Notes: generated by a model from the letters alone, not told the origin. Positions 1-8,680 are shown, counted from the first letter of the stretch. The stretch is 25,210 bases of DNA from Bacteroidota bacterium (GCA_021824855.1 JAKAJX010000237.1:1-25210); one strand, 5' to 3'. Translations and numbers: made by a program.

Positions 1-164
1 TCCGTTCTGTTTCGTACTCCCAGTTTTAAGTAAATATTTTTATTATGCTTTTTTATTGTTTCTAAGGATAATTGAAGCAGTTCACTAATTTCCCTATCCA
101 ATAATCCTTTACATAATAGCTCATACACTTCCTTCTCTCTTTTAGTTAAGTTGAATTGAACCAT
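1..164 (-). CDS. LuxR/GerE-type HTH protein, partial at left edge
   Basis: This reading frame starts at an ATG at 164 and runs off the left edge, giving 54 complete codons. It begins MVQFNLTKREKEVYELLCKG, the usual opening of a GerE/LuxR DNA-binding domain (L-T-x-R-E-x-E-V). It continues with a scaffold helix, an E-I-S-E turn, and a recognition helix near S-L-E-T-I-K-K-H-N-K. There is no room for an N-terminal receiver domain, so the protein looks like a bare HTH unit. It is a diverged paralogue of the gene at 283-495, in the same order and strand. The predicted role is DNA binding in transcriptional control; targets cannot be told. The start is supported by the immediate onset of the domain, but no clear ribosome binding site is visible. 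Confidence 0.72.
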   Translation of the reverse strand, partial: MVQFNLTKREKEVYELLCKGLLDREISELLQLSLETIKKHNKNIYLKLGVRNRT

Positions 165-282
165 GATGATTGATTTATGATATATTCAAAAAAAGTGGTA
201 CTTCTTTTTTTCTAATTCTTTATGGATACAAACCTAAATTGAATTATATTTTTTCACAATACACCTTTGTTGTACCCATTCA

Positions 283-495
283 TTAGGCTCTAATTTCTTC
301 AGTAAAATATTGAGCAACTTGTACTCGTCTGGTATATCCTACTTTCTTAAAAATTTGCTTATTAAATTTTTTAACTGTATTAATGGAGATATTTAGCTGA
401 TAAGCAATTTCTTTATTCAGTTTACCTACCGATAATAGTTTAATTACTTCCAGCTCTCTTTGCGTAAAAGAGCATGCAGAGTTTTGGTGTTGCAT
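283..495 (-). CDS. Small stand-alone LuxR/GerE-type HTH protein
   Basis: The 70-residue product is almost entirely a GerE/LuxR HTH. F-T-Q-R-E-L-E-V-I-K-L-L-S-V-G-K at residues 10-25 is the first helix and turn, N-K-E-I-A-Y-Q-L-N-I-S the second helix, and N-T-V-K-K-F-N-K-Q-I-F-K-K-V-G the recognition and dimerisation helices. Family members usually carry a receiver or autoinducer domain in front, which is absent here. It lies 118 bp from a second, similar HTH gene. A perfect inverted repeat sits about 27 bp upstream of its start, which could be an operator or a leader hairpin. Function beyond DNA binding is not visible. Confidence 0.82.
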   Translation of the reverse strand: MQHQNSACSFTQRELEVIKLLSVGKLNKEIAYQLNISINTVKKFNKQIFKKVGYTRRVQVAQYFTEEIRA

Positions 496-521
496 TTTGA
501 ATTAGTTTAAGTTTAAAGATT

Positions 522-540
522 GATTGGTATAAAACCAATC
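522..540. repeat. Perfect inverted repeat upstream of HTH gene
   Basis: GATTGGT at 522-528 and ACCAATC at 534-540 form a perfect 7-bp inverted repeat around the 5-base centre ATAAA. It ends 27 bp upstream of the start of the small LuxR-type HTH gene. It may be an operator for a dimeric HTH protein, possibly autoregulation, or a hairpin in the 5' leader. The repeat is read directly; the function is inferred. Confidence 0.45.
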
Positions 541-960
541 GCAGTGACTGAGTGTATGGAGTTGAATTGGAGTAGGAGTATCTTATTTGCACTTGTCAAA
601 AGATTAACCTCCTTATACTCATTTTTAATAACAGCAGACACACAATTTGCTTAAAAAAATTTTCATGGGTTTTTATTTAAAATTGTTATTCCTAAAAACG
701 ATAATTTACTTTTCTCTATTTTACATTTCGCATTTGGGCATTATCCATTTAAACTTTACTCAATCCACTCTTTTTAAAAGATAGAACTCTAAGTTTACAA
801 TGATTAATAAGAACATTCTGATTCATATTTTTCAATTAAATTCATATTGAAAAAGCTAATCCCAATTTGTTTTTTTTAAAGTACTCGACTACCGTTTTTA
901 GCTTTAATACATATTATTTATACGCAATTTATACAAACATTTATATTAAATTTTACTGCT

Positions 961-1000
961 AAGCATGAAACGGAAAAAATGAAGCATGAAACGGAAAAAA
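961..1000. promoter_or_regulatory. Tandem 21-bp-period repeat, candidate LytTR operator
   Basis: AAGCATGAAACGGAAAAAA occurs twice without mismatch, at 961-979 and 982-1000, so the period is 21 bp, two turns of the helix. It lies 50 bp before the kinase-LytTR operon. On the minus strand each copy contains TCCGTTTCATG. Its first six bases fit the start of the known LytTR half-site, [TA][AC][CA]GTT; the rest fits only loosely. LytTR regulators such as AgrA bind paired direct repeats about 21 bp apart, so autoregulation by the response regulator is a fair inference. Confidence 0.5.
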
Positions 1001-1050
1001 ATCGCTTTTTTGTTCTGTTTGATGGACAAAAACTTACTTATTTTTACTAA

Positions 1051-4000
1051 ATGATTCAAATACAAATAAAATATTTACTTCTTATATTATTTATTGCATT
1101 TGTTTTTTCATCGGTTGCACAACCAACAAAACCTGTTGCAGTGGCTAATACGTATACACTTTCCGAAGCCGATGGTTTTCCCGGGTATAATTATGTTACA
1201 TCTGGTCAGTTTAGCAGTACGGGTAAAATTTATATAAAAGATTTTTTTGGCAATTTGCATATTACCGGCAATAACTTTATTAAAAAAATACCGGGTGTAA
1301 AAAACTTAGAAAATAATGTAGGGTTATACTTGCTTTCGGATACTGTTTTATGGATTTGCTCTGATGTAAGAAAAGTAATATACATTATTGCCAACGATAC
1401 GCTGCAAAAAACAGTTGAATTTCCTTTTAAAAATTTTTATACTGCTATTAATGGAGCAGCCAATGTTATATATCAATTTAAACCTGCCGGCAATTATATA
1501 GAAGTGTATAAATTTATAACCGATAAATGGGTGCTGCTAAATAAAGCCGCATGGGATTCTACAATAAAAATAGATAAAAGTGAGAATCAGATTTTTAAAG
1601 GCAATCAATTTTTTCTCCGCACCATTGCTGCTCAAAATAAAGAAGGCATTTATTTGTTCGATACTGTAACCAATCAGTTCAAATACATCAATACCATTCC
1701 TAAAATAAATAATGCTTTTAATAAGGTTCTGTACAATAATAATTGGCAAATAATTAAACCCTTACAACAATTGTTTTCCGATTTTTATACAACGCATATA
1801 GGTAAATGGATAAACAACAACGAATTTAAATTTTTAGACAATGATATAGCATTCCGATTAATAAGTCCTGATGAAAATTCTTTTGTACTTAATTACCAAA
1901 ACGATTTATACGAATATGTTAATTTCGATTCAACCCATATACTTCCCGGTTCTTTTATTATCGAAACTTCCAATAAATTAAATCATATTCAAAAAAATCC
2001 CAACTACCCTTATTTTTTGGCATTAACCAATAATAAGCCCATGCGCATTTTTCCGTACATAAAAAAATACCCTTATTTGTTTAACCAAAAAAATTCGGCC
2101 AACATTTTTGCCCTTGGGCAAGATGATAACGGTAATATTTGGGCAGGCAGTTACCAAAATAATTTAAGTATTATAAGTTCGGCACCAGCTAATTCTTCCC
2201 ATTCTCCCAAAGTAAAAGAATTAAGTGGAGCAAGAATGAAGCTAACCGAATTACCAAAACAGCCGTACCGTTTTATGAATGCCGGCATTAATTATAACCA
2301 CAAATTATATTTTGTTGGCGAAACGTTTCAGGGTGGCATTTTGCAATACAATTTGGATGGAATCATGCATAAATTAAAACCGCAAACACCCATTGGTTTT
2401 TATTTATACTATGCACCTCGCAGCAAAACAATTTGGATGCCTTCGGCAGAAGATCCTAATTATCCCGTTTATACTTGTAATGCTTCTGAACTAGAAAAGC
2501 CTTTTATTCATTGGCAAAAATTAGATACTGCTGTTGGTATTAAACCATTTGGCTTTTCCACCATGACCGAAGATACTCTGCAACGCATTTGGATAGGGCA
2601 TCCTAAAAAAGGTTTTGCAGTGTATAACCGGCAAACAAAAAAAGCAATTACCTACGATTTGCATAAAAACGAAACACCCATTGGTTTTATAAGTTGTGTT
2701 ACCGATGCCAAAGGCACTGTTTTTATGGGCAGCGACGATAAAGGTCTTTGGTATTATAACGATTATACCAAACCGCCTACCCCACAAAACATTCATAATA
2801 TTTATCATCCTTTATTAAACAATACCATTCGCATTACCTCAATGGCTATTTATAATAACTGGCTGGTAATGGGCTGCTACAATAAAATTTGTTTATTGAA
2901 TTTGGATAGTTTTTATAATAAGCATACAACTGTAGTGCGTTATTTAAATCCGCAGGAAGCTTCGTTTACAAGTTTTACCGAACAAAATACTATGCTGGTT
3001 AGTAAAACCGATAGTACTTTATGGTTTAGTACCGGCGATATGCTGTATCAATGGGATATTAAAACATGGCTGCAATTACCGCAATACAAAGCAACTGTAC
3101 ATACTTTTTTGCAAAACGACAGCGACCGTACCGAACTAAGCTGTAACCACACTTTGCATTTAGATGCCGGTATAACCAGTTTCGATATTGTATTCGAATA
3201 TTTAAGTCCGGATGGTTTACCGCGTTATACCCGAACCGCTTTAGTTAAACAAGGCGATAGTGTTGCTTTTAACTTGCCCAATATTGCATCGAGCAAATTC
3301 GTATATAAAAATTTAAGCAGTGGTAAGTACACATTTTATATAGAAATTTTTGAGCAAGATGGCAGTACCAGTAGGTATGAATATCCATTCATCATCAATA
3401 AATATTTATGGCAACAATGGTGGTTTTGGGTATTGGCATCGTTTGTATTTGTAACACCATTTATTTTATGGTTAAACAGTTTGCGAAAAGAAGCCATACA
3501 GCAAAAGAAAATAAGCCAATTAAGTATTGTATCGCTCAGTAGTCAGTTTCGCCCGCACTTTATATTAAATGCATTGAATACCATTGGAGCCGATTTAAGA
3601 GATAAGCCGAATGCCGAAACAGTGATTAGTCGTTTGGGCGAGAGTATTAATCTTATTTTCAATCAGGCACAACAAAAACGCATTGCACATACTTTAAAAA
3701 ACGAGTGGGTGCTGGTAGAAAATGTAATTACCATTCACCGCATTATGTATATTCCAGAATTGCAAGTACAAGAGCCAAGTAAAGAATGGTTACACCAAAA
3801 TTTCGACATACAAGTACCAATGGGTATTATTGAAATAATGGTAGAAAATGCTTTACTGCACGGATTACGCAATAAAAAACAAGCACCTTATATTTTACAA
3901 ATTAATGCAACTGCCGATGAAACAAATATTTATTTTGCCATTACCGATAACGGCATTGGCAGAGCAAAAGCCATGCAATTAAGCAGCTATAAAAAGCATG

Positions 4001-4161
4001 GAACCGGAACAAAAAACTTATCTGAAATTATAGGCATCTTAAATAAGTTCAATAAAAATAAAATTGAAATAAACTATACCGATAAGGTTTTCAGCGATGA
4101 AGAAAACAGCGGAACAGTTATTTCTATTGTTATCCCAAAAAATTATTTTTATGACTACTGA
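1051..4161 (+). CDS. Two-component sensor histidine kinase, propeller + LytS-type (HisKA_7TM-less, PF06580)
   Basis: This 1036-residue protein is a membrane sensor kinase of the LytS/YehU class. Residues 1-23 form a signal peptide ending near V-A-Q. The large periplasmic part has blade motifs of two-component regulator propellers, such as N-G-N-I-W-A-G, Q-R-I-W-I-G and G-T-V-F-M-G-S. A Y_Y_Y-like beta domain precedes the single membrane helix at about 786-812. The His_kinase region has the motif S-S-Q-F-R-P-H-F-I-L-N-A-L-N-T-I with phosphoacceptor His836. The ATPase has the N-box V-E-N-A-L-L-H-G (931-938) and D-N-G-I-G (966-970). Its stop overlaps the start of the LytTR regulator by 11 bases, so the two are surely partners. 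The ligand is unknown; in this phylum such propellers often sense outside polymers or stress. Confidence 0.9.
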   Translation: MIQIQIKYLLLILFIAFVFSSVAQPTKPVAVANTYTLSEADGFPGYNYVTSGQFSSTGKIYIKDFFGNLHITGNNFIKKIPGVKNLENNVGLYLLSDTVLWICSDVRKVIYIIANDTLQKTVEFPFKNFYTAINGAANVIYQFKPAGNYIEVYKFITDKWVLLNKAAWDSTIKIDKSENQIFKGNQFFLRTIAAQNKEGIYLFDTVTNQFKYINTIPKINNAFNKVLYNNNWQIIKPLQQLFSDFYTTHIGKWINNNEFKFLDNDIAFRLISPDENSFVLNYQNDLYEYVNFDSTHILPGSFIIETSNKLNHIQKNPNYPYFLALTNNKPMRIFPYIKKYPYLFNQKNSANIFALGQDDNGNIWAGSYQNNLSIISSAPANSSHSPKVKELSGARMKLTELPKQPYRFMNAGINYNHKLYFVGETFQGGILQYNLDGIMHKLKPQTPIGFYLYYAPRSKTIWMPSAEDPNYPVYTCNASELEKPFIHWQKLDTAVGIKPFGFSTMTEDTLQRIWIGHPKKGFAVYNRQTKKAITYDLHKNETPIGFISCVTDAKGTVFMGSDDKGLWYYNDYTKPPTPQNIHNIYHPLLNNTIRITSMAIYNNWLVMGCYNKICLLNLDSFYNKHTTVVRYLNPQEASFTSFTEQNTMLVSKTDSTLWFSTGDMLYQWDIKTWLQLPQYKATVHTFLQNDSDRTELSCNHTLHLDAGITSFDIVFEYLSPDGLPRYTRTALVKQGDSVAFNLPNIASSKFVYKNLSSGKYTFYIEIFEQDGSTSRYEYPFIINKYLWQQWWFWVLASFVFVTPFILWLNSLRKEAIQQKKISQLSIVSLSSQFRPHFILNALNTIGADLRDKPNAETVISRLGESINLIFNQAQQKRIAHTLKNEWVLVENVITIHRIMYIPELQVQEPSKEWLHQNFDIQVPMGIIEIMVENALLHGLRNKKQAPYILQINATADETNIYFAITDNGIGRAKAMQLSSYKKHGTGTKNLSEIIGILNKFNKNKIEINYTDKVFSDEENSGTVISIVIPKNYFYDY

Positions 4162-4933
4162 TTTAAAGTATTTAATTATTGAAGACAGCTTAAAAGTATG
4201 CGAAGGGATTGCAGAAAGAATGCAACCATATACCAACTGGACAGCATGCGTTTTTGCGCATCATGTTGACGACGCAAAACAAATTGCATCTGCCGAAAAA
4301 CCACAATTAATTTTTATTGATTGGGCATTAAAAGGTGGCAGTGCTTACGAAGTGTTGCTACATATTCAAAACATACCCAACTATTATCCGTATATTATTT
4401 TCAATACAGGCTATCAAAGCGAAAACCCCGAAATACCGCAGGAAATAATTAATAATTATAAGATTGATAAATATGTGGTGAAACCATTGTGGGAGAATTT
4501 GCGAAATAATTTATCAACTTATTTACTAGAAGCCGAAAAAAAGTTAGAGCAAACCGCCACGCTTAAACAAATTTGGCTTACCGATATTCATAAAAGAACC
4601 GTGCAAATTAATTTGCAAGATATAGTTTGTATTTGTCAGGAAGTTGAAAACCATTATCATAAAAATTTTTGTTTACACAATCATCCAACGGTAACCGTTA
4701 AAATTTCATGGCACGAGATAATTGAAGTATTAAAAGAAAACGAGATTGATTTTTTTGTAACCAATAGTCGCCATCACCTCATCATAAAAAAATATATTGA
4801 ATGTTATAAACGACCATATATAAAAATGAAAAACTTTGGGCACAAAATTGAAGTAGTAAAAGAAAAGTTGCATGAATTTGATATGTGGCTGGGAGAAACA
4901 AACCACGTGAAAAAAATCAAAATGAATATGTAA
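4151..4933 (+). CDS. LytTR-family response regulator
   Basis: The product is 260 residues if started at the ATG at 4151, which places the receiver domain at the very N-terminus (M-T-T-D-L-K-Y-L-I-I-E-D-S). A longer frame from 4097 exists but would add residues lying wholly inside the kinase gene. The receiver has acidic Glu11 and Asp12, phosphoacceptor Asp57 in F-I-D-W, Thr86 and Lys111 in V-V-K-P. Residues of about 150-250 form a LytTR DNA-binding domain, visible in I-W-L-T-D, Q-D-I-V-C-I-C-Q-E-V-E-N-H-Y and F-F-V-T-N-S-R-H-H-L-I. It overlaps the kinase gene by 11 bases, implying translational coupling. Its targets may include the tandem repeat at 961-1000. Confidence 0.9.
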   Translation: MTTDLKYLIIEDSLKVCEGIAERMQPYTNWTACVFAHHVDDAKQIASAEKPQLIFIDWALKGGSAYEVLLHIQNIPNYYPYIIFNTGYQSENPEIPQEIINNYKIDKYVVKPLWENLRNNLSTYLLEAEKKLEQTATLKQIWLTDIHKRTVQINLQDIVCICQEVENHYHKNFCLHNHPTVTVKISWHEIIEVLKENEIDFFVTNSRHHLIIKKYIECYKRPYIKMKNFGHKIEVVKEKLHEFDMWLGETNHVKKIKMNM

Positions 4934-5331
4934 ATAGCTAACCATTTATTAAACAGCATCTCCAACAAAATAATTATAGCTATCCAGCCCCAATCGCTAA
5001 CAGTTATTGTAATTTCATTTTTATAGATCAATCATCACCAATAAAATAATAAGTACTCATTAATTATTATCGGCAGAATAGCTATTCTACATCATGCTGT
5101 TATTTCACCTTTTCACTACGCCAAAATCCTGCTTTACTTTTAATAAACAAGAAGCATCTCACATAAATAATTATTTATTTTAATTAGTAATAATTACAAA
5201 CAATTTATAAAAAAATCAATTAAAAATTTACAATTTTAGTAAATAAACCTATTTTTGCCATCAATAACTATATAGAAATAAATACATTTTCAATATTTAT
5301 TTATTTTAAAATATAATAAAATCAGCAAAAA
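4934..5331. other. A/T-rich intergenic region before glutamine synthetase
   Basis: These 398 bases hold no gene that could be supported. No clear terminator for the LytTR gene was seen. The right part carries the promoter-like boxes listed at 5227-5257 and then a leader of roughly 70 bases to the glutamine synthetase start. The leader contains only A/T-rich sequence without an obvious strong hairpin. Confidence 0.6.
5227..5257 (+). promoter_or_regulatory. Bacteroidota-type promoter for GSII
   Basis: TATTTTTG at 5250-5257 is an exact match to the Bacteroidota -7 box TAnnTTTG. TTTA at 5227-5230, 19 bases before it, is one base off the -33 box TTTG. The next gene on this strand, the GSII gene, starts 75 bases downstream. 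The boxes are read directly; use as a promoter is inferred from the known consensus. Confidence 0.5.
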
Positions 5332-6351
5332 ATGTCATTAATTAAACTTGAGTACATTTGGCTTGATGGTTACAAACCAACCCAAAGCCTTCGCAGTAAA
5401 ACAAAAATTATTAAAGCAGATGAGTTTGACGGAACATTAGCCAGCTTACCAATGTGGTCGTTCGATGGATCATCTACCGAACAAGCTCCCGGTGGTTCTT
5501 CTGATTGTTTATTAAAGCCGGTTTATTTTGTAAAAGATCCGCAACGCAAAGATGCTTATTTAGTTATGACTGAAGTATTAAGCTCCGATGGTACACCACA
5601 TCCTTCTAATGGACGTGCATTAATTGAAGATGATGACAATGATTTTTGGTTTGGTTTTGAACAAGAATATTTTCTTTGGAATCCATCTACCAATAAACCT
5701 TTAGGATTTCCTGAAGGCGGTTTCCCTGCACCTCAAGGTCCATACTACTGCTCTGTAGGTGCCAATAATGCTTTTGGTCGCGATATTGTTGAAGAACATT
5801 TAGATACTATTATTGAAGCAGGTTTAAATGTTGAAGGTATTAATGCTGAAGTTGCAGCAGGCCAATGGGAATTTCAAATTTTTTCTAAAGGCGCAAAAGA
5901 AGCCGGAGATCAAATTTGGATTGCCCGTTATTTATTAGAAAGAATTGGAGAAAAATATGGTGTAGCCGTTAATTGGCATTGTAAACCATTAGGTGCATTA
6001 GACTGGAATGGCAGTGGTATGCATGCTAACTTTTCCAACTCTACACTAAGAACTTGCGGCAGTAAAGAAGTGTATGATAAAATATGCGAAGCTTTTCGCC
6101 CTGTTGTTAAAGAACATATTGAAGTATATGGTGCCGATAACCATTTACGCTTAACAGGCAAACACGAAACAGCCTCTATACACGATTTTTCTTATGGTAT
6201 ATCAGACCGTGGTGCATCCATTCGTATTCCGGTTGCAACCGTACAACGCGGATGGAAGGGTTATTTAGAAGATCGTCGCCCTAACTCAGCAGCCGATCCT
6301 TACAAAGTAGCTGCACGTATTATTAAAACAGTAAAATCAGTGAAATTATAA
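5332..6351 (+). CDS. glnII: Glutamine synthetase type II (GSII, eukaryote-like)
   Basis: The enzyme makes glutamine from glutamate, ammonia and ATP in the cytoplasm, the first step of nitrogen assimilation. At 339 residues it has the size of the GSII class rather than the about 450-470 of GSI. The beta-grasp N-terminal domain opens with L-E-Y-I-W-L-D-G and ends near S-F-D-G-S-S-T (43-49). The catalytic domain follows with G-F-E-Q-E-Y-F (108-114; metal-binding Glu110 and Glu112), A-E-V-A-A-G-Q-W-E-F, N-W-H-C-K-P-L, G-S-G-M-H-A-N-F-S and D-R-G-A-S-I-R-I-P. The adenylylation site of GSI is not seen, as expected for this class. It is followed by a strong terminator and then by a second, unrelated-class glutamine synthetase. 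Naming as glnII follows the class; other databases may use glnA. Confidence 0.93.
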   Translation: MSLIKLEYIWLDGYKPTQSLRSKTKIIKADEFDGTLASLPMWSFDGSSTEQAPGGSSDCLLKPVYFVKDPQRKDAYLVMTEVLSSDGTPHPSNGRALIEDDDNDFWFGFEQEYFLWNPSTNKPLGFPEGGFPAPQGPYYCSVGANNAFGRDIVEEHLDTIIEAGLNVEGINAEVAAGQWEFQIFSKGAKEAGDQIWIARYLLERIGEKYGVAVNWHCKPLGALDWNGSGMHANFSNSTLRTCGSKEVYDKICEAFRPVVKEHIEVYGADNHLRLTGKHETASIHDFSYGISDRGASIRIPVATVQRGWKGYLEDRRPNSAADPYKVAARIIKTVKSVKL

Positions 6352-6376
6352 TACTATCAATTTCATCAAACAATTT

Positions 6377-6407
6377 ACCTCCGATGAGTTCATCGGAGGT
6401 TTTTTTT
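6377..6407 (+). terminator. Rho-independent terminator after GSII
   Basis: ACCTCCGAT at 6377-6385 pairs with ATCGGAGGT at 6392-6400 to give a 9-bp stem with a 6-base loop, followed by eight T at 6400-6407. It lies 25 bases after the GSII stop and 45 bases before the GSIII start, so the two glutamine synthetases are probably not simply co-transcribed. Confidence 0.88.
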
Positions 6408-6452
6408 AAGTGAATAATTTGTCTTTGCTTTGCTATACTAAATTCTTCTACC

Positions 6453-8645
6453 ATGTCATTACGAATTAACGCTATCAAAGAATTAACGTCCGATAAAAAC
6501 AAAATGAATATCAGTGCTTCACCAAAAACTTCTACCATTTTTGGCGAAAACGTTTTTACATTAAAAACAGCCCGACAATTTTTAAGCGATGAAGCGTATA
6601 AAAGTTTGGCAGCAAGTATAAAAGGAGCTAAAAAAATTGATAGAACTTTAGCCAATCATATTGCCAATGGAATAAGAGCATGGGCCGAAACAAAAGGAGT
6701 AACGCATTTTACACATTGGTTTCAACCTCTATCGGGAAGTACAGCCGAAAAACATGATAGCTTTTTTACCATAAAAAATGATGGCACGTCTATTGAAGAA
6801 TTTGATGGCGCTGCACTAATTCAACAAGAACCCGATGCATCTTCTTTTCCAAGTGGCGGTTTACGTGCCACTTTCGAAGCCAGAGGTTATACTGCATGGG
6901 ATCCCTCTTCCCCTGCTTTTATTATAGAAATTGGCAATGGTAAAACATTATGTATCCCAACCATTTTTGTTTCTTATACCGGAGAATCTTTAGACTATAA
7001 AGCCCCATTATTAAAAGCATCCGAAGCGTTAAATAAAGCCGCAGTAGATGTTTGTAATTTTTTTGATAAAAACGTTACAAAAGTGGTTGCCACTTTAGGA
7101 TGGGAGCAAGAATATTTTGTAATAGATGAAGGATTATCCAATGCCCGACCCGATTTAATTCAATGTGGCAGAACTTTATTTGGAGCATCGCCTGCAAAAG
7201 GTCAACAATTAGAAGACAATTATTTTGGATCTATTCCGGAACGGGTATATGCTTTTATGAGAGATTTTGAAGCCGAATGTTATAAATTAGGCATTCCGCT
7301 AAGAACAAGGCATAATGAAGTAGCTCCCGCACAATTTGAAGCAGCACCTATTTTTGAAGAAGTAGGCATTGCAGTAGATCATAATTGCTTAATGATGGAT
7401 GTAATGGACCGAGTTGCACGCAGGCATAATTTAAAAGTATTGCTACACGAAAAACCATTTGCCGGTATTAACGGAAGCGGTAAACACAATAATTGGAGCA
7501 TGGCTACCGATACAGGCGTTAATTTATTATCGCCGGGCAAAACACCCAAAACCAATTTAATGTTTCTCACTTTTTTTGTAAATACCATTAAAGCAGTGCA
7601 TGATTACTCCGATTTATTAAGAGCCTCCATTGCCTCGGCCGGCAACGACCACCGATTGGGTGCTAATGAAGCTCCTCCGGCAATAATTTCAGTTTTTATT
7701 GGCCAATATCTTTCGAATGTATTACATGAAATTGAAACAAGGGTAAATGCAAAATTCGATGAACAAGATGAAGCAATTTTAAAATTAGATATTCATCGTT
7801 CAATTCCCGAATTATTATTAGACAATACCGATAGAAACAGAACCTCTCCTTTTGCCTTTACCGGTAATAAATTCGAATTTAGAGCGGTTGGCTCATCGGC
7901 CAATTGTGCTAATGCAATGACTGTTTTAAATACCATTATTGCAGAAACACTCAAAACTTTTAAAACCGAAGTAGATGAATTGATAGAAAAAGGCGAGAAA
8001 AAAGAAATTGCCATCATGCACATTATTCAAAAATATATTGTTGAAAGCAAACCTGTTTTATTTGATGGAGACGGCTATAGCCAAGAATGGCATAAAGAAG
8101 CGGAGAAAAGAAATTTACCTAATGTAAGAACCACACCACTTGCATTAGATGCCATGATTTCATTGAAAGCAAAAAAATTATTCGAAGCAAATAATGTTTA
8201 TTCCAATTTAGAATTGGAAGCAAGACATGAAATTGAATTAGAAAAATATATTAAGAAAGTACAAATAGAAGCAAGAATAATGGGCGATTTGGCTTTAAAT
8301 CATATTTTACCTGCAGCCATAAAATATCAAAACGAGTTGTTGCAAAATATTAATGGCTTAAAGTCTGCCGGTTTAAAAGAAACTGCATACAAAAGTCAAC
8401 TTACTATTCTGTCAAAACTGAATGACCATATTCAAATTATTTACGAAAAAGTTAATGCTTTAGTAGAAGCTCGAAAAGTTGCTAATGTTATTGATGATAC
8501 CAGAAAAAAAGCAATTGCATACAACACAGAAGTAAAAGATGCCTTTTTTAACGACATCAGGTACCATGTTGACAAATTAGAACATTTAATTGATGACGAA
8601 TATTGGACACTTCCCAAATACAGAGAAATGCTCTTTTTAAGATAA
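6453..8645 (+). CDS. glnN: Glutamine synthetase type III (GSIII)
   Basis: This 730-residue protein is a GSIII, the long class of glutamine synthetase typical of Bacteroidota and cyanobacteria. The N-terminal GSIII region is visible in F-G-E-N-V-F, then T-H-F-T-H-W-F-Q-P-L-S-G and G-G-L-R-A-T-F-E-A-R-G-Y-T-A-W-D. The catalytic motifs follow: G-W-E-Q-E-Y-F at 216-222 with metal-binding Glu218 and Glu220, R-H-N-E-V-A-P-A-Q-F-E, N-G-S-G-K-H-N-N-W-S, N-D-H-R-L-G-A-N-E-A-P-P and F-E-F-R-A-V-G-S. The C-terminal third is the helical extension special to this class. Length agrees with the family's about 700-730. It follows GSII in the same direction, beyond a terminator, so it probably has its own promoter or depends on read-through. 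A clear promoter in the 45-base gap was not found. Confidence 0.95.
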   Translation: MSLRINAIKELTSDKNKMNISASPKTSTIFGENVFTLKTARQFLSDEAYKSLAASIKGAKKIDRTLANHIANGIRAWAETKGVTHFTHWFQPLSGSTAEKHDSFFTIKNDGTSIEEFDGAALIQQEPDASSFPSGGLRATFEARGYTAWDPSSPAFIIEIGNGKTLCIPTIFVSYTGESLDYKAPLLKASEALNKAAVDVCNFFDKNVTKVVATLGWEQEYFVIDEGLSNARPDLIQCGRTLFGASPAKGQQLEDNYFGSIPERVYAFMRDFEAECYKLGIPLRTRHNEVAPAQFEAAPIFEEVGIAVDHNCLMMDVMDRVARRHNLKVLLHEKPFAGINGSGKHNNWSMATDTGVNLLSPGKTPKTNLMFLTFFVNTIKAVHDYSDLLRASIASAGNDHRLGANEAPPAIISVFIGQYLSNVLHEIETRVNAKFDEQDEAILKLDIHRSIPELLLDNTDRNRTSPFAFTGNKFEFRAVGSSANCANAMTVLNTIIAETLKTFKTEVDELIEKGEKKEIAIMHIIQKYIVESKPVLFDGDGYSQEWHKEAEKRNLPNVRTTPLALDAMISLKAKKLFEANNVYSNLELEARHEIELEKYIKKVQIEARIMGDLALNHILPAAIKYQNELLQNINGLKSAGLKETAYKSQLTILSKLNDHIQIIYEKVNALVEARKVANVIDDTRKKAIAYNTEVKDAFFNDIRYHVDKLEHLIDDEYWTLPKYREMLFLR

Positions 8646-8680
8646 TACACCGCCATTAAAATAACTACTAATAACTACCT

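Larger units (their letters stand above)
496..1050. other. Long divergent intergenic region
   Basis: These 555 bases separate the minus-strand HTH gene from the plus-strand kinase. No convincing gene was found in either strand. The region is very A/T-rich and holds two marked structures, listed separately: an inverted repeat at 522-540 and a tandem direct repeat at 961-1000. A TTTG at 1018-1021 with TATTTTTA at 1039-1046 resembles a Bacteroidota promoter, but the spacing (17) is short and the box abuts the ATG, so it is not called. Confidence 0.6.

Noticed and set aside
182..230. A-run and T-run pairing between the two HTH genes as a terminator
   Set aside because: The stem would be almost only A-T with few G-C pairs; too weak to call in such A/T-rich DNA.
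961..1000. Start of a CRISPR-like or satellite array
   Set aside because: There are only two copies, separated by 2 bases, and no spacers.
1018..1046. TTTG and TATTTTTA as promoter of the kinase operon
   Set aside because: Spacing is 17 rather than about 19-20, the last base of the box is wrong, and transcription would begin at or inside the start codon.
2521..2808. Minus-strand open frame of 95 codons within the kinase
   Set aside because: It is antisense to the propeller repeats and shows no recognisable features.
4097..4150. Longer start for the LytTR regulator (ATG at 4097)
   Set aside because: The 18 extra residues lie within the kinase gene in another frame and precede the normal receiver start.
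6418..6440. TTTG and TATACTAA as GSIII promoter
   Set aside because: The second box does not fit TAnnTTTG and the spacing is too short.
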